From: Longilinea arvoryzae
GTDB taxonomy: Bacteria; Chloroflexota; Anaerolineae; Anaerolineales; Anaerolineaceae
Length of the DNA stretch: 64,000 nt
Assembly: GCF_001050235.1 (NCBI RefSeq)
Contig: NZ_DF967972.1
Coordinates: forward strand, 2,046,107-2,110,106
Direction of reading: 5' to 3'
The notes beneath the pieces are model-generated. The model saw only the letters and a list, made by a program, of their open reading frames with translations, was not told where the DNA came from and searched no databases. This document shows positions 15,735 to 24,148 of the stretch, piece by piece; within the stretch, counting starts at the first letter, position 1; each line of letters starts with the position of its first letter. The position numbers and the translations under genes are program-made.

Positions 15735-18700
15735 ATGGAAGAAAAAGAGAAAACCCCAAAAGAACAACCCCAAAAGCCGGAGCAAAATGATATTCCGGCC
15801 GAAACCAACGAAAGTACACAACCTGTGAAAATGGGTCCGGCAGCTAATCCCGCCACGCCGGGCGGTGAGCCGTCTGTTGATTCCCCGGTCCATCAAGATG
15901 CTACACAGCCGATGGAGGGGGATATCACGCAGCCCGTTTCGCCGGAAGATCGTATCCCTCATTCCACGCCTGGCGAAACGGAAGCGGCTCAGGATAAGCT
16001 CCGTGAGCCCCCCCCTCCTTCGCCGTATTCCGCGGAGACGCAGGCTATCCTGCCACCGGACCAACAGGCAACCCGGGCGAGTTTACCCTTCGACCAGCAG
16101 GAAACGCGAGCCAATTTGCCGGCCGACCAGCAGGCCACCCAGGCCAGCCTCCCACCCAACCAGCAGGTCACCCGCGCCATGCCGGCCCACCGGCCGACCA
16201 ACCTGGACCAAACCTTGCCTCCGGTCGGGGTGCCGCCGGGTTCCTCGGATCTGCCGCGTCATATCGAAGAAGTGGATCTGAACGCCACGCGCGTCTCTTC
16301 GTCCGCCTATTCCAACCGCCGCAGCCCGACCTCGGCGCCGCCGCCGCTTTACCCACCCCAGCACATCACCGGCCCCAACCGAACGACGCAGGCCACCGGC
16401 CAGCGCCCCGCCGGCATGCCGCCAATTCCGCCATCCGTTCCGCCGAAGGCCCAGGCTGCCGGAAAACCGGGCGGCAAACCGGCCGCCAAGAAACGCTCCA
16501 TGGGCTGCTTCTTGCGCGGTTTGATCGCCATGCTCTTTGCCGGCATCATCGTGATGGTAATCGCGGGCACCTTCCTGATCTACCAGTATTTTTCGATTGC
16601 CGCATCCCTGCCCAGCGTCGAAGACTTGCAGGCGCGCGCTTCGCAATTTGAAACCACCCGCATTCTCGACCGCAACGGAAATACCATCTACGAAATTCTG
16701 GATCCCAATGCCGGCCGCAGGACGTATGTCGCTCTGGACCGCATGTCGCCTTATATCATCGCGGCCACGCTTGCAACTGAGGATAAGGAATTCTACAACC
16801 ATCCGGGATTCGACCTGTCGGCCATCGTTCGAGCCATGGTGCAGAACTACACCACCGGTGAAACCACCTCCGGAGCTTCCACCATCACCCAGCAATTAGC
16901 CCGCACCCTGCTGCTGCCGGATGAAAAATACGAGCGCACCGTCCAACGAAAGACGCGCGAGATCGTTCTGGCGGCTGAAATGACCCGCCGCTACACCAAG
17001 GATCAGATCCTCGAACTGTATTTGAACGAAAACTTTTACGGCAATCGGGCTTACGGCATCGAAGCGGCGGCCGAGACTTATTTCAACACCACGGCTGAAA
17101 AGCTCACCCCCGGACAGGCGGCTTTCTTGGCCGGCCTGCCCCAGGCGCCAGCGGTTTACGATATCTTTACCAATCGCGAGCAGACCCTTAACCGTTTCAA
17201 GACGGTGCTGGTCTTGATGTACCAGGACAGCCAGGAGAAAGACTGCATATTCGTCAGCACCAACGTTCAAAAAGTGTGCGTCGACCCCACCATGCTCTCG
17301 ACCGCAGTGGGGGATATCGAAGGCTATGCCTTCCAGCAGGACAACGGATCCATCCGCTTCCCGCACTGGGTCTTTTACGTCACCGACCAGCTCGAGAATA
17401 TGTTCGACGCCCAGACGATCTATCGCTCTGGTTTTACAGTCTACACGACCATCGATCCCACCCTGCAGGAGCAGGCTGAGAATATCGTCAAGGAACAGGT
17501 ATCTTCGCTGGCGGATCGCAATGTGACGGACGGCGCGTTGGTCGCCATCCGGCCCAACACGGGTGAAATTCTGGCCATGGTCGGGTCGGCGGATTTCAAC
17601 AACGAAGCCATCTCCGGGCAGGTCAACATGGCCATCAGCCCGCGTCAGCCGGGTTCCTCCATCAAACCCCTGACTTACGTCGCCGCTTTCGAAAAAGGGT
17701 GGACGCCCGCGACGCTGCTCTGGGATGTGCCCAGTGAATTTCCGCCGTCCGGCCTTGAATCTGACCCCAGCCCCAAATACGTGCCGGTCAATTACGATGG
17801 ACGGTTCCACGGTCCGGTATCGGTTCGGGATGCCCTGGCGAATTCGTACAACATCCCGGCCGTCAAGACGCTTCAGTTCGTCGGCGTTTACGACGATCCC
17901 TCCACGGCCCAGAAAGAAGGCCTGATCAGCATGGCCGAACGGCTGGGCATCACAACGCTGACCCGCAACGATTACGGCCTGGCTCTGACGCTCGGCGGCG
18001 GCGAGGTCACGGTGCTCGAAATGACCAGCGCGTTCGGCGTCTTTGCCAACAGCGGCCAGAAAGTGCCCCCGGTGGCGATCACCAAGATCGTCGATTACCA
18101 GGGTAACGTGGTGTACGAGTACAAGCCGCCAACGGCCGAGCAGGTGGTCCGGCCGGAACATGCCTATTTGATCTCCTCGATCCTGTCCGACAATCAGGCG
18201 CGTGCGCCCATGTTTGGGGCCAACTCGGTCCTGGCGCTGCCTTTCCAGGCGGCGGTCAAGACGGGAACGACCAATGATTATCGCGATAACTGGACCATTG
18301 GTTACACGCCGGATCTGTCCGTGGGCGTGTGGGTTGGTAACGCCGATTACACCCCCATGGTGAACACCTCCGGGGTGACCGGCGCGGCGCCCATCTGGTC
18401 GAGCTTTATGCAATTCGCGGTGCCGCAGTTGACCGGCGGCAACCCGACGCCGTTCCAGCGTCCGGCCGGCATCGTCGAGCGGGTGGTGTGTTCCATTTCC
18501 GGCGCCGAACCTTCGGAATACTGCCCTGAACAACACACCGAATTGTTTGCCTACGATCAACTGCCGCCCACCAAAGACGACGACCTTTGGAAAAAGGTAA
18601 CCGTGGATACTTGGACGGGCCTGCGCGCTTCGGCGGCCTGTTCGGATTACGTCGATGAAAAACTGGCCATGAATGTCACCGATCCTTTCGCCAAGAAATG

Positions 18701-19244
18701 GCTGCGTGAGACTGATGAGGGGCGCAAGTGGGCCTCCGATCACGGCTTCGACGATCCGATTTTCTTCGTCCCCGAGCGGGATTGCCAGTTGAGCGATGCC
18801 CGGCCGACAATCCAGTTTGCGGGGATGAAAGATGGCGATGTCTTGACGGTGAATCCGATCGATATTTATGCCATCATCAACACGCCGGATGATCTGCGCC
18901 GATGGCGGCTGGAATACGGCATCGGGGATGAACCGGCTGAATGGAAGACGCTTCTCGACAATCAAACGGCCCAGTATCAAAATCCTGAGAAGATCTATAC
19001 CTGGGACGTAAGCGAAGTCCCGGCCGGGCGGGTTACGCTGCGAATTTACATGGAAAGCACCGAGGATACCTACGCGGAACGGCTCATCCACATTGATTTG
19101 CAGGTTCCGACCCCCACGCCGACCTCGACGCCGACGGTGACGCAAACGCCGACCAGCACCGTCACGCCGCAGCCTTCGCTGACGCCTACGCCAACCGAGA
19201 CGCCGGCGCCTCCATCGGAAGATATCACGGCCACGCCAACCTAG
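15735..19244 (+). CDS. Class A penicillin-binding protein (PBP1, glycosyltransferase/transpeptidase)
   Basis: 1169 residues, long for the family. The N-terminal about 257 residues are cytoplasmic, Pro/Thr/Gln-rich and contain about four short repeats of the type DQQxTRAxLP. One membrane segment follows (about 258-285). The GT51 domain has ATEDKEFYNHPGFD (near 346) and TITQQLARTLLL; the transpeptidase has SSIK (near 641), SYN (near 704) and KTGT (near 842). A C-terminal extension ends in a TPTPT tail. It polymerises and crosslinks peptidoglycan outside the membrane. No Shine-Dalgarno is visible; a terminator follows. Confidence 0.95.
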   Translation: MEEKEKTPKEQPQKPEQNDIPAETNESTQPVKMGPAANPATPGGEPSVDSPVHQDATQPMEGDITQPVSPEDRIPHSTPGETEAAQDKLREPPPPSPYSAETQAILPPDQQATRASLPFDQQETRANLPADQQATQASLPPNQQVTRAMPAHRPTNLDQTLPPVGVPPGSSDLPRHIEEVDLNATRVSSSAYSNRRSPTSAPPPLYPPQHITGPNRTTQATGQRPAGMPPIPPSVPPKAQAAGKPGGKPAAKKRSMGCFLRGLIAMLFAGIIVMVIAGTFLIYQYFSIAASLPSVEDLQARASQFETTRILDRNGNTIYEILDPNAGRRTYVALDRMSPYIIAATLATEDKEFYNHPGFDLSAIVRAMVQNYTTGETTSGASTITQQLARTLLLPDEKYERTVQRKTREIVLAAEMTRRYTKDQILELYLNENFYGNRAYGIEAAAETYFNTTAEKLTPGQAAFLAGLPQAPAVYDIFTNREQTLNRFKTVLVLMYQDSQEKDCIFVSTNVQKVCVDPTMLSTAVGDIEGYAFQQDNGSIRFPHWVFYVTDQLENMFDAQTIYRSGFTVYTTIDPTLQEQAENIVKEQVSSLADRNVTDGALVAIRPNTGEILAMVGSADFNNEAISGQVNMAISPRQPGSSIKPLTYVAAFEKGWTPATLLWDVPSEFPPSGLESDPSPKYVPVNYDGRFHGPVSVRDALANSYNIPAVKTLQFVGVYDDPSTAQKEGLISMAERLGITTLTRNDYGLALTLGGGEVTVLEMTSAFGVFANSGQKVPPVAITKIVDYQGNVVYEYKPPTAEQVVRPEHAYLISSILSDNQARAPMFGANSVLALPFQAAVKTGTTNDYRDNWTIGYTPDLSVGVWVGNADYTPMVNTSGVTGAAPIWSSFMQFAVPQLTGGNPTPFQRPAGIVERVVCSISGAEPSEYCPEQHTELFAYDQLPPTKDDDLWKKVTVDTWTGLRASAACSDYVDEKLAMNVTDPFAKKWLRETDEGRKWASDHGFDDPIFFVPERDCQLSDARPTIQFAGMKDGDVLTVNPIDIYAIINTPDDLRRWRLEYGIGDEPAEWKTLLDNQTAQYQNPEKIYTWDVSEVPAGRVTLRIYMESTEDTYAERLIHIDLQVPTPTPTSTPTVTQTPTSTVTPQPSLTPTPTETPAPPSEDITATPT

Positions 19245-19263
19245 CCGTCGATCGATAGAAATC

Positions 19264-19294
19264 AAGCAGCGGGTACTACGACCGCTGCTTTTTT
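19264..19294 (+). terminator. Rho-independent terminator of the PBP gene
   Basis: AAGCAGCGG (19264-19272) pairs with CCGCTGCTT (19282-19290), followed by a T run. Confidence 0.88.
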
Positions 19295-19311
19295 GTCATT
19301 TACTTCAAATG

Positions 19312-21558
19312 CTACAAAATGGAAAGCTGGGTGGCTTCGTCCCAGCCCAACGGATCGGCGTCCAGCAGATCGTTCCAGGAGTTGAGGTTGAGGTCGGTCC
19401 ATTCGGAGAGGCGGCGCAGGTGCCGGAATTTGAGCACCCGCCAGCCCCGGAAGGCCTGTTCCAGGTTGGGATCCCGTTTGAGCTTGTAACCCAAAAGGCC
19501 GGCGCGCCCACCCGGCAGGACCACCACACAGCGTTGGGGCGGGATGGATGAATCGGGATTCAGCACATACCGGCTGACCAGGCTGGATGCCATGGGGTAG
19601 AAGGCATACAAAATTTCTCCCTGGCTGTCCCGCCAAAGGGTGGGCGAGTCGCCCTGGGCCGAGAGGCGCAGAGTGGCGGCAACCTTGAGGAGCAGCTCGC
19701 GCGCCGCTTCCAAATCCGCGCGCCGCGCCGCCGGATGCTCCTGAGGGCGGAGACTCCAACGATCGGGCTGGTCCGGATCGACTTCAGCGTAGGAATCCAG
19801 AACGGCCCGGACCAATTCCTCGGGCGGCGTGAGCAACCCCCTGAACTGCAAACACAATGCATCGTATAGAGCGGCGAAGGACCATCCCGGATTTTTCTGA
19901 AGGCAGCGCACCACTTCCATCTCGACCCGGTCGGCCAGCGGGCTTTCGGTATCGGATTTGCGGGCCAACCCCCAGTGACCGCTTTCACCGCTGCGCGAAG
20001 CCCCGGGAAAATGGACCAGTTCGGCGCGGTCGGCAAAAACAGCCGCCAGTTGAGCCTGAACGCGGCTAAGCAGGTCGACCTGAACGGCGTCGATCTTATC
20101 GGGCAGGCTGTTTTGGGCAGCCTGGGCCGTCAGGCTGGCGGTGTACAGCGGCAGATAAGATACGGGTTCGCCCTGCTGCAATAGCAGGGCGCGGATGGCC
20201 TGGCGGTAGATGGCGTCCGGCTTGCGGAGGGTGGGCTGGGTCGTATTGCCGGCTTTCCAACTCAGTTGTACCTCGCCGGCTTCGCTTTCCAAAGCCAGCC
20301 CGGTCAATTGAAGTCCGGAGCAATGCGCGGCGGTCAGGGATGAAAGCAGCAGGCCGGGCGTAATTTCCGGGATGGCGGCGAACCAGGGCACATCTGGGCC
20401 GAGATGATGGGCCAGCCCTGATAGCGCCCCGTGGAAGGCGCCGGTCTGCCAGTACCAATCGAAGTGCTTGCGATCCAGCACGCTGCGCATGGGTTGGACG
20501 GCTTCGCGGCCCCAAATCCAGCCCGCCCACAACGCCGAAAGCGTCCATAAGGCCTGGTTGGGCCGCGGAAAGATGAGCAGGACGGCCTCGGGATGGACAT
20601 TTGGGGGCAGCGGCAGCAGGGAGCGCATGCGGCCCGGGAAAAGGCAAATTCCACCACCGGCCGCAGGAAGGTCGGGCCAGTGGGTGATGGACAGGCTTTT
20701 CGCTGCCTTGCTCCATTCCTCGACGGCAGCCTCCAGCGCCAGCCAGAGGTTGTTCTCACGAAACTGAGGGGGTACGCCCAACTGGCGCGGGCGGCTGCGC
20801 CCACCCGCGACCGGCCAGAGGGTGTTGGCCGAATCGCACACCGAAAGCAGGAGCGCCTGGGCGAGGCGCCGTTTTTCAGGCGGCATTGCCAGGGCATCGA
20901 CCTTGTTGATCATGGTGGTGAGGGCATAAAGCGGCCGGGGCAGGTAAGTTTTCAAAGCTTCAGCGACGGCATCGCGCTGGACCGTATCGGTCGGGCCGAT
21001 GCGCTCGATCGCCCGCGCGCGGTGCTGCGCATCCCGGCTGGAAAGTTCCAGGCGGCTGAGATCGTTTTCGGTCAGGGCGGCCTCGCCTTCGAAAGCGCAG
21101 TGCTGGCATTGGAGCACCCGGGCGTAAGGGATTTGCGCGTCGCGGTCCCATAAAAAGGCCTGGGCTGGGATCATATGGCCGCAGTTGGGGCAGGCGCTCA
21201 AATATAGTGATTGGATGTGCGTCTCCAGGCGCTCTTCGCCGCGGCGGGAATCGGCCAGCTCGACCAGCGCGGACTGAAAATCTTCGCGGCCCGGGCCGCG
21301 CGCCAGCACGTCCAGCATGAAACTGAAGATTGGATTATTAACGGTAGCCAGCACCCGGTAGCCGGCGCGGGCGGCCTCGAAGGCCAATCCCGGATGCGAC
21401 CCGAGCGGGTCCAACACCCAGCCGCCGGCTGTAATGTGGTCTTGCAGCCAGGCGCTCCAAATTCCAGCGCGCACGGGCGGCAGGTATCTCTCTACGGGCC
21501 AGACTATTTCCGGAGCAACTCCCGCATAGTAGCGGGCATTTAGATCAGAAGAGGACAT
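19312..21558 (-). CDS. Degenerate DNA-methylase-like protein with zinc ribbon, unknown function
   Basis: 748 residues from the ATG at 21558 (GGAAAG upstream). The N-terminal part has a Rossmann methylase-like motif (VLDPLGSHPGLAFEAARAG) and a four-Cys zinc ribbon (CPNCGH ... CQHC), as in Zn-ribbon adenine-specific methylases (COG1743). The catalytic DPPY/NPPY tetrad is not seen; the equivalent region reads FPRPNQALWTLSALWAGW. It may therefore bind DNA or SAM without methylating. There is no restriction gene nearby. The assignment is by motif only; the remaining length is unfamiliar. Confidence 0.55.
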   Translation of the reverse strand: MSSSDLNARYYAGVAPEIVWPVERYLPPVRAGIWSAWLQDHITAGGWVLDPLGSHPGLAFEAARAGYRVLATVNNPIFSFMLDVLARGPGREDFQSALVELADSRRGEERLETHIQSLYLSACPNCGHMIPAQAFLWDRDAQIPYARVLQCQHCAFEGEAALTENDLSRLELSSRDAQHRARAIERIGPTDTVQRDAVAEALKTYLPRPLYALTTMINKVDALAMPPEKRRLAQALLLSVCDSANTLWPVAGGRSRPRQLGVPPQFRENNLWLALEAAVEEWSKAAKSLSITHWPDLPAAGGGICLFPGRMRSLLPLPPNVHPEAVLLIFPRPNQALWTLSALWAGWIWGREAVQPMRSVLDRKHFDWYWQTGAFHGALSGLAHHLGPDVPWFAAIPEITPGLLLSSLTAAHCSGLQLTGLALESEAGEVQLSWKAGNTTQPTLRKPDAIYRQAIRALLLQQGEPVSYLPLYTASLTAQAAQNSLPDKIDAVQVDLLSRVQAQLAAVFADRAELVHFPGASRSGESGHWGLARKSDTESPLADRVEMEVVRCLQKNPGWSFAALYDALCLQFRGLLTPPEELVRAVLDSYAEVDPDQPDRWSLRPQEHPAARRADLEAARELLLKVAATLRLSAQGDSPTLWRDSQGEILYAFYPMASSLVSRYVLNPDSSIPPQRCVVVLPGGRAGLLGYKLKRDPNLEQAFRGWRVLKFRHLRRLSEWTDLNLNSWNDLLDADPLGWDEATQLSIL

Positions 21559-21737
21559 ATGACTTTCCACTTTCCGTCCGCAATGCTGACCGGATCGATT
21601 AAGAATGAGTATATCTGAAAATTCCAATCGTATCGGATTAAAGGTCTTGATTACCATCATTTGGGATAATTGTGATTTACAATGAAAATATCCTCATAAT
21701 TTTGAAACCCATTCCCGCTGATATAAGAAGGTGAGAT

Positions 21738-23468
21738 ATGGCGAAACGTTTTCGGTATGTGATCGGCGCGCTGGTATTATTCTGCCTGGTTTTTCCATTC
21801 CAGATGGCAGCGGGAAAATCCTACCAGGCGGAGCGCTTCGATTCGGATGTGGTTATCGAGGAGGGGGGTACGCTGCTGGTGACGGAAACGATCGTTTTCC
21901 AGTTCAGCGGTGGACCGTATACCTACGCTTTTCGCCAATTGGATCGCAGCGAAACCGACCGCATCGACATCCTCAGCGCTGCAATGGATGGGGTCGAATT
22001 GCCGCGGGGCATGCAGGCCGGCCAGGTGGAAATTTCATCCGCCAGCGACCCGATCGATGTACGCTGGCATTTTGCGCCTACCACAGACCAGTCCCGCACG
22101 TTCACCCTGAAATATCGCGTCAGCGGAACAACCCGGGTGGCCGGTAATACCGATCAAGTCAAGTGGTATCTCATCCCGGGCGACCACGAATACAAGATCC
22201 AATCCAGTACCATGATGATCCATCTGCCGGCTGGCCGGACTCTCGCGGGCGCGGCCGGGTTGACCGGCGCGGCGTGGAATGAAGAAGCCACCCCGGACAG
22301 CTTGATATTTACAGCCCAGGATATCCCAGCCAACCGGGCTGCCATTTTGACACTGTCGTTTCCGGGCGGTAGTCTGTTGACCCATCCCCCTGCCTGGCAG
22401 GCCGTGCAATTGGAACGCGCCCGCCAGACCCGGGCGGCTTTTCCGTGGGCCGCCGGGGTAGGATTGGCCTGCCTGATCCTCGGCAGTTTAGGGTTGACCC
22501 GCTTCTGGCGGAACAATCACCCGGTCCGCTCTGAGACTTTCGAGCAAGGGATTATCACCCGACCGCCCAACGAACTGAGCCCGGCCGAAGCCGGCGCCCT
22601 GTTCAGTTTGCCGAATGTCCCCCTGGAATTGGCGGTGGCAACCTTGCTGGATCTGGCCCGGCGGGGCTGGGTTCGGATGGAACAGATTGGGCATAAGGGT
22701 TTCCTCACTCGACAGGTATTTCTGATAGTCCGCGAGCCGGTGGTAAACGATATTCCACTGCGGCCGCACGAACAAACCGCATACGACCTGGTTTTCGACC
22801 GCCAACCCGGGAGCAGTCAGATCTCGGATTCAGTCGAATTGCCTAAGGCCATCGAACGCTTACAACGCGGCCTGCGCCTCTTCTCGGAAACGGTCATTGA
22901 AACCATGCTGAATGGACAATGGATGGACCCCGTCCGCAGACAGAAGCGCCGGCGGATTACCTCATGGAGCGTGATTGGTATGCTCCTATCCATTCTGGTC
23001 TTTTTTATCAGCCTGTTTATGATCGGCGCGGTGAGTGAGAACCGAGCCTTCGTTGGAATGCTGCTGATGGGGTTCTCGATTGCCCTGTTTGTCTTGAGCA
23101 TAGCCTGCCTGAGCATGGCGAGCAACTGGCTTGTACTGACGGATCGGGGATTGAGGGCCCGAAAGCAGTGGTGGGCCTTCGCGGATTATTTAAAAGGGCA
23201 GGTTCGATCTCAGGCGTCCATTTTGCAGGAAGAATGGTTGAATGATTACCTGCCGTTTGCCGCAGCGTTTCATATCGGCGACCGCTGGGCCAGGGCATTT
23301 CAAGACCGGGGGTTACAACCGCAGTTGGCCTGGCTGCGCGCAGCGGATGACATGCAGGCTGCCAATGTGGTGGCTTTGATGGCGGGCATCTCGGCCAGTT
23401 CCGACAGCGCCAGCGGCGCGAGCGGCGGTGGAGGAGGCGGAGGTGGAGGCGCCAGCGGCGCCGGATAA
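21738..23468 (+). CDS. DUF2207-type membrane protein
   Basis: 576 residues. A signal peptide or first membrane segment (about 8-25) is followed by an extracytoplasmic beta-rich domain (about 28-215, with YTYAFRQLDRS and VKWYLIPGDHEYKIQ), a membrane segment near 236-256, a cytoplasmic part, a pair of segments near 410-470, and a Gly-rich C-terminus (about ten Gly in a row after SGASG). This layout and the poly-Gly end are typical of DUF2207 proteins, whose function is unknown. It has its own plus-strand position between the methylase-like gene and the NusG unit. Confidence 0.75.
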   Translation: MAKRFRYVIGALVLFCLVFPFQMAAGKSYQAERFDSDVVIEEGGTLLVTETIVFQFSGGPYTYAFRQLDRSETDRIDILSAAMDGVELPRGMQAGQVEISSASDPIDVRWHFAPTTDQSRTFTLKYRVSGTTRVAGNTDQVKWYLIPGDHEYKIQSSTMMIHLPAGRTLAGAAGLTGAAWNEEATPDSLIFTAQDIPANRAAILTLSFPGGSLLTHPPAWQAVQLERARQTRAAFPWAAGVGLACLILGSLGLTRFWRNNHPVRSETFEQGIITRPPNELSPAEAGALFSLPNVPLELAVATLLDLARRGWVRMEQIGHKGFLTRQVFLIVREPVVNDIPLRPHEQTAYDLVFDRQPGSSQISDSVELPKAIERLQRGLRLFSETVIETMLNGQWMDPVRRQKRRRITSWSVIGMLLSILVFFISLFMIGAVSENRAFVGMLLMGFSIALFVLSIACLSMASNWLVLTDRGLRARKQWWAFADYLKGQVRSQASILQEEWLNDYLPFAAAFHIGDRWARAFQDRGLQPQLAWLRAADDMQAANVVALMAGISASSDSASGASGGGGGGGGGASGAG

Positions 23469-23516
23469 CAGTGGATGGTCTCTGCCGGAAATTCTATTCA
23501 ACCAACATTTCTGTAA

Positions 23517-23556
23517 GCCGCCCTGCAAATCGAAAAGACAGGGCGGCTGTTATAAT
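23517..23556 (+). promoter_or_regulatory. Inverted repeat abutting the extended -10 of the NusG-kinase-FIST unit
   Basis: GCCGCCCTG (23517-23525) and CAGGGCGGC (23539-23547) form a 9-bp perfect stem with a 13-nt loop. It ends 3 nt before TATAAT (23551-23556), which is extended by TGT. The stem covers the -35 region, so it is either an operator or a terminator of the upstream gene; no T run follows. Confidence 0.5.
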
Positions 23557-23587
23557 ACGGAAAATGTTTTTTCTGGCAGAGGGAAGC

Positions 23588-24148
23588 ATGCCGCAGTTTT
23601 GGTACGCCATTCAAAGCCACCCTAATAAAGAAGATTTTCTCTGGAAACAGCTTCAGATGCACGAGATCCAGGTGTTCTATCCCCGCGTCCGCGTGCAGAC
23701 TGTAAACCCACGGGCGCGGAAGATCAAGGCATATTTCCCCGGTTACCTGTTCGTGCACATCGATCTGGACGCCCTGGGACTATCGACTTTGCAGTGGATG
23801 CCCCACGCTCGAGGACTGGTTGCATTTGGGGGCGAGCCGGCCATGGTGCCGGATGCCCTGATTCAAGCGATTCGCAAGCGCGTGGGAGAAATCTCGGAGG
23901 CCGGCGGTGAACTGTTCGATGGCTTGAAGAGCGGCGATGAAGTATTGATCCAAGACGGACCCTTCGCCGGATACGAAGCTATTTTTGACCTGAGGTTGAG
24001 CGGCAGCGAGCGAGTTCGGGTTTTATTGCAATTGCTCAATCATTCCCAGCTTCCGGTGGAACTGGATGCCGGCGCAATTCAGAAGAAGAAGAAACGCGCC
24101 GACCAATCGAATCATCAGGAAAATCACAGAGACAAAACGGATGGCTGA
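23588..24148 (+). CDS. NusG/RfaH-like transcription elongation factor paralogue
   Basis: 186 residues from the ATG at 23588 (AGAGGGAAG upstream). An NGN domain (about 4-105: FWYAIQSHPNKEDFLW, AYFPGYLFVHID) is followed by a KOW domain (about 118-165: LKSGDEVLIQDGPFAGYEAIF) and a Lys/His-rich tail. It is not in the usual secE-nusG-rplK setting and so is likely a specialised paralogue of the RfaH/LoaP kind that modifies transcription of particular operons. Its last 8 nt overlap the start of the sensor kinase gene, an unusual pairing. Confidence 0.85.
   Translation: MPQFWYAIQSHPNKEDFLWKQLQMHEIQVFYPRVRVQTVNPRARKIKAYFPGYLFVHIDLDALGLSTLQWMPHARGLVAFGGEPAMVPDALIQAIRKRVGEISEAGGELFDGLKSGDEVLIQDGPFAGYEAIFDLRLSGSERVRVLLQLLNHSQLPVELDAGAIQKKKKRADQSNHQENHRDKTDG

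Noticed and set aside
16896-19265. 789-codon antisense open frame opposite the PBP gene
   Set aside because: It is a mirror of GC-rich codon use in a certain gene; composition is Arg/Gly/His-rich with no domain.
19312-21558. Restriction-modification or other defence system
   Set aside because: The methylase-like protein lacks a visible catalytic tetrad and has no nuclease or specificity neighbour.
24066-24140. N-terminal extension of the sensor kinase
   Set aside because: The frame is open upstream of 24141 but encodes an Arg-rich stretch inside the NusG-like gene; the ATG at 24141 gives a normal membrane protein start.
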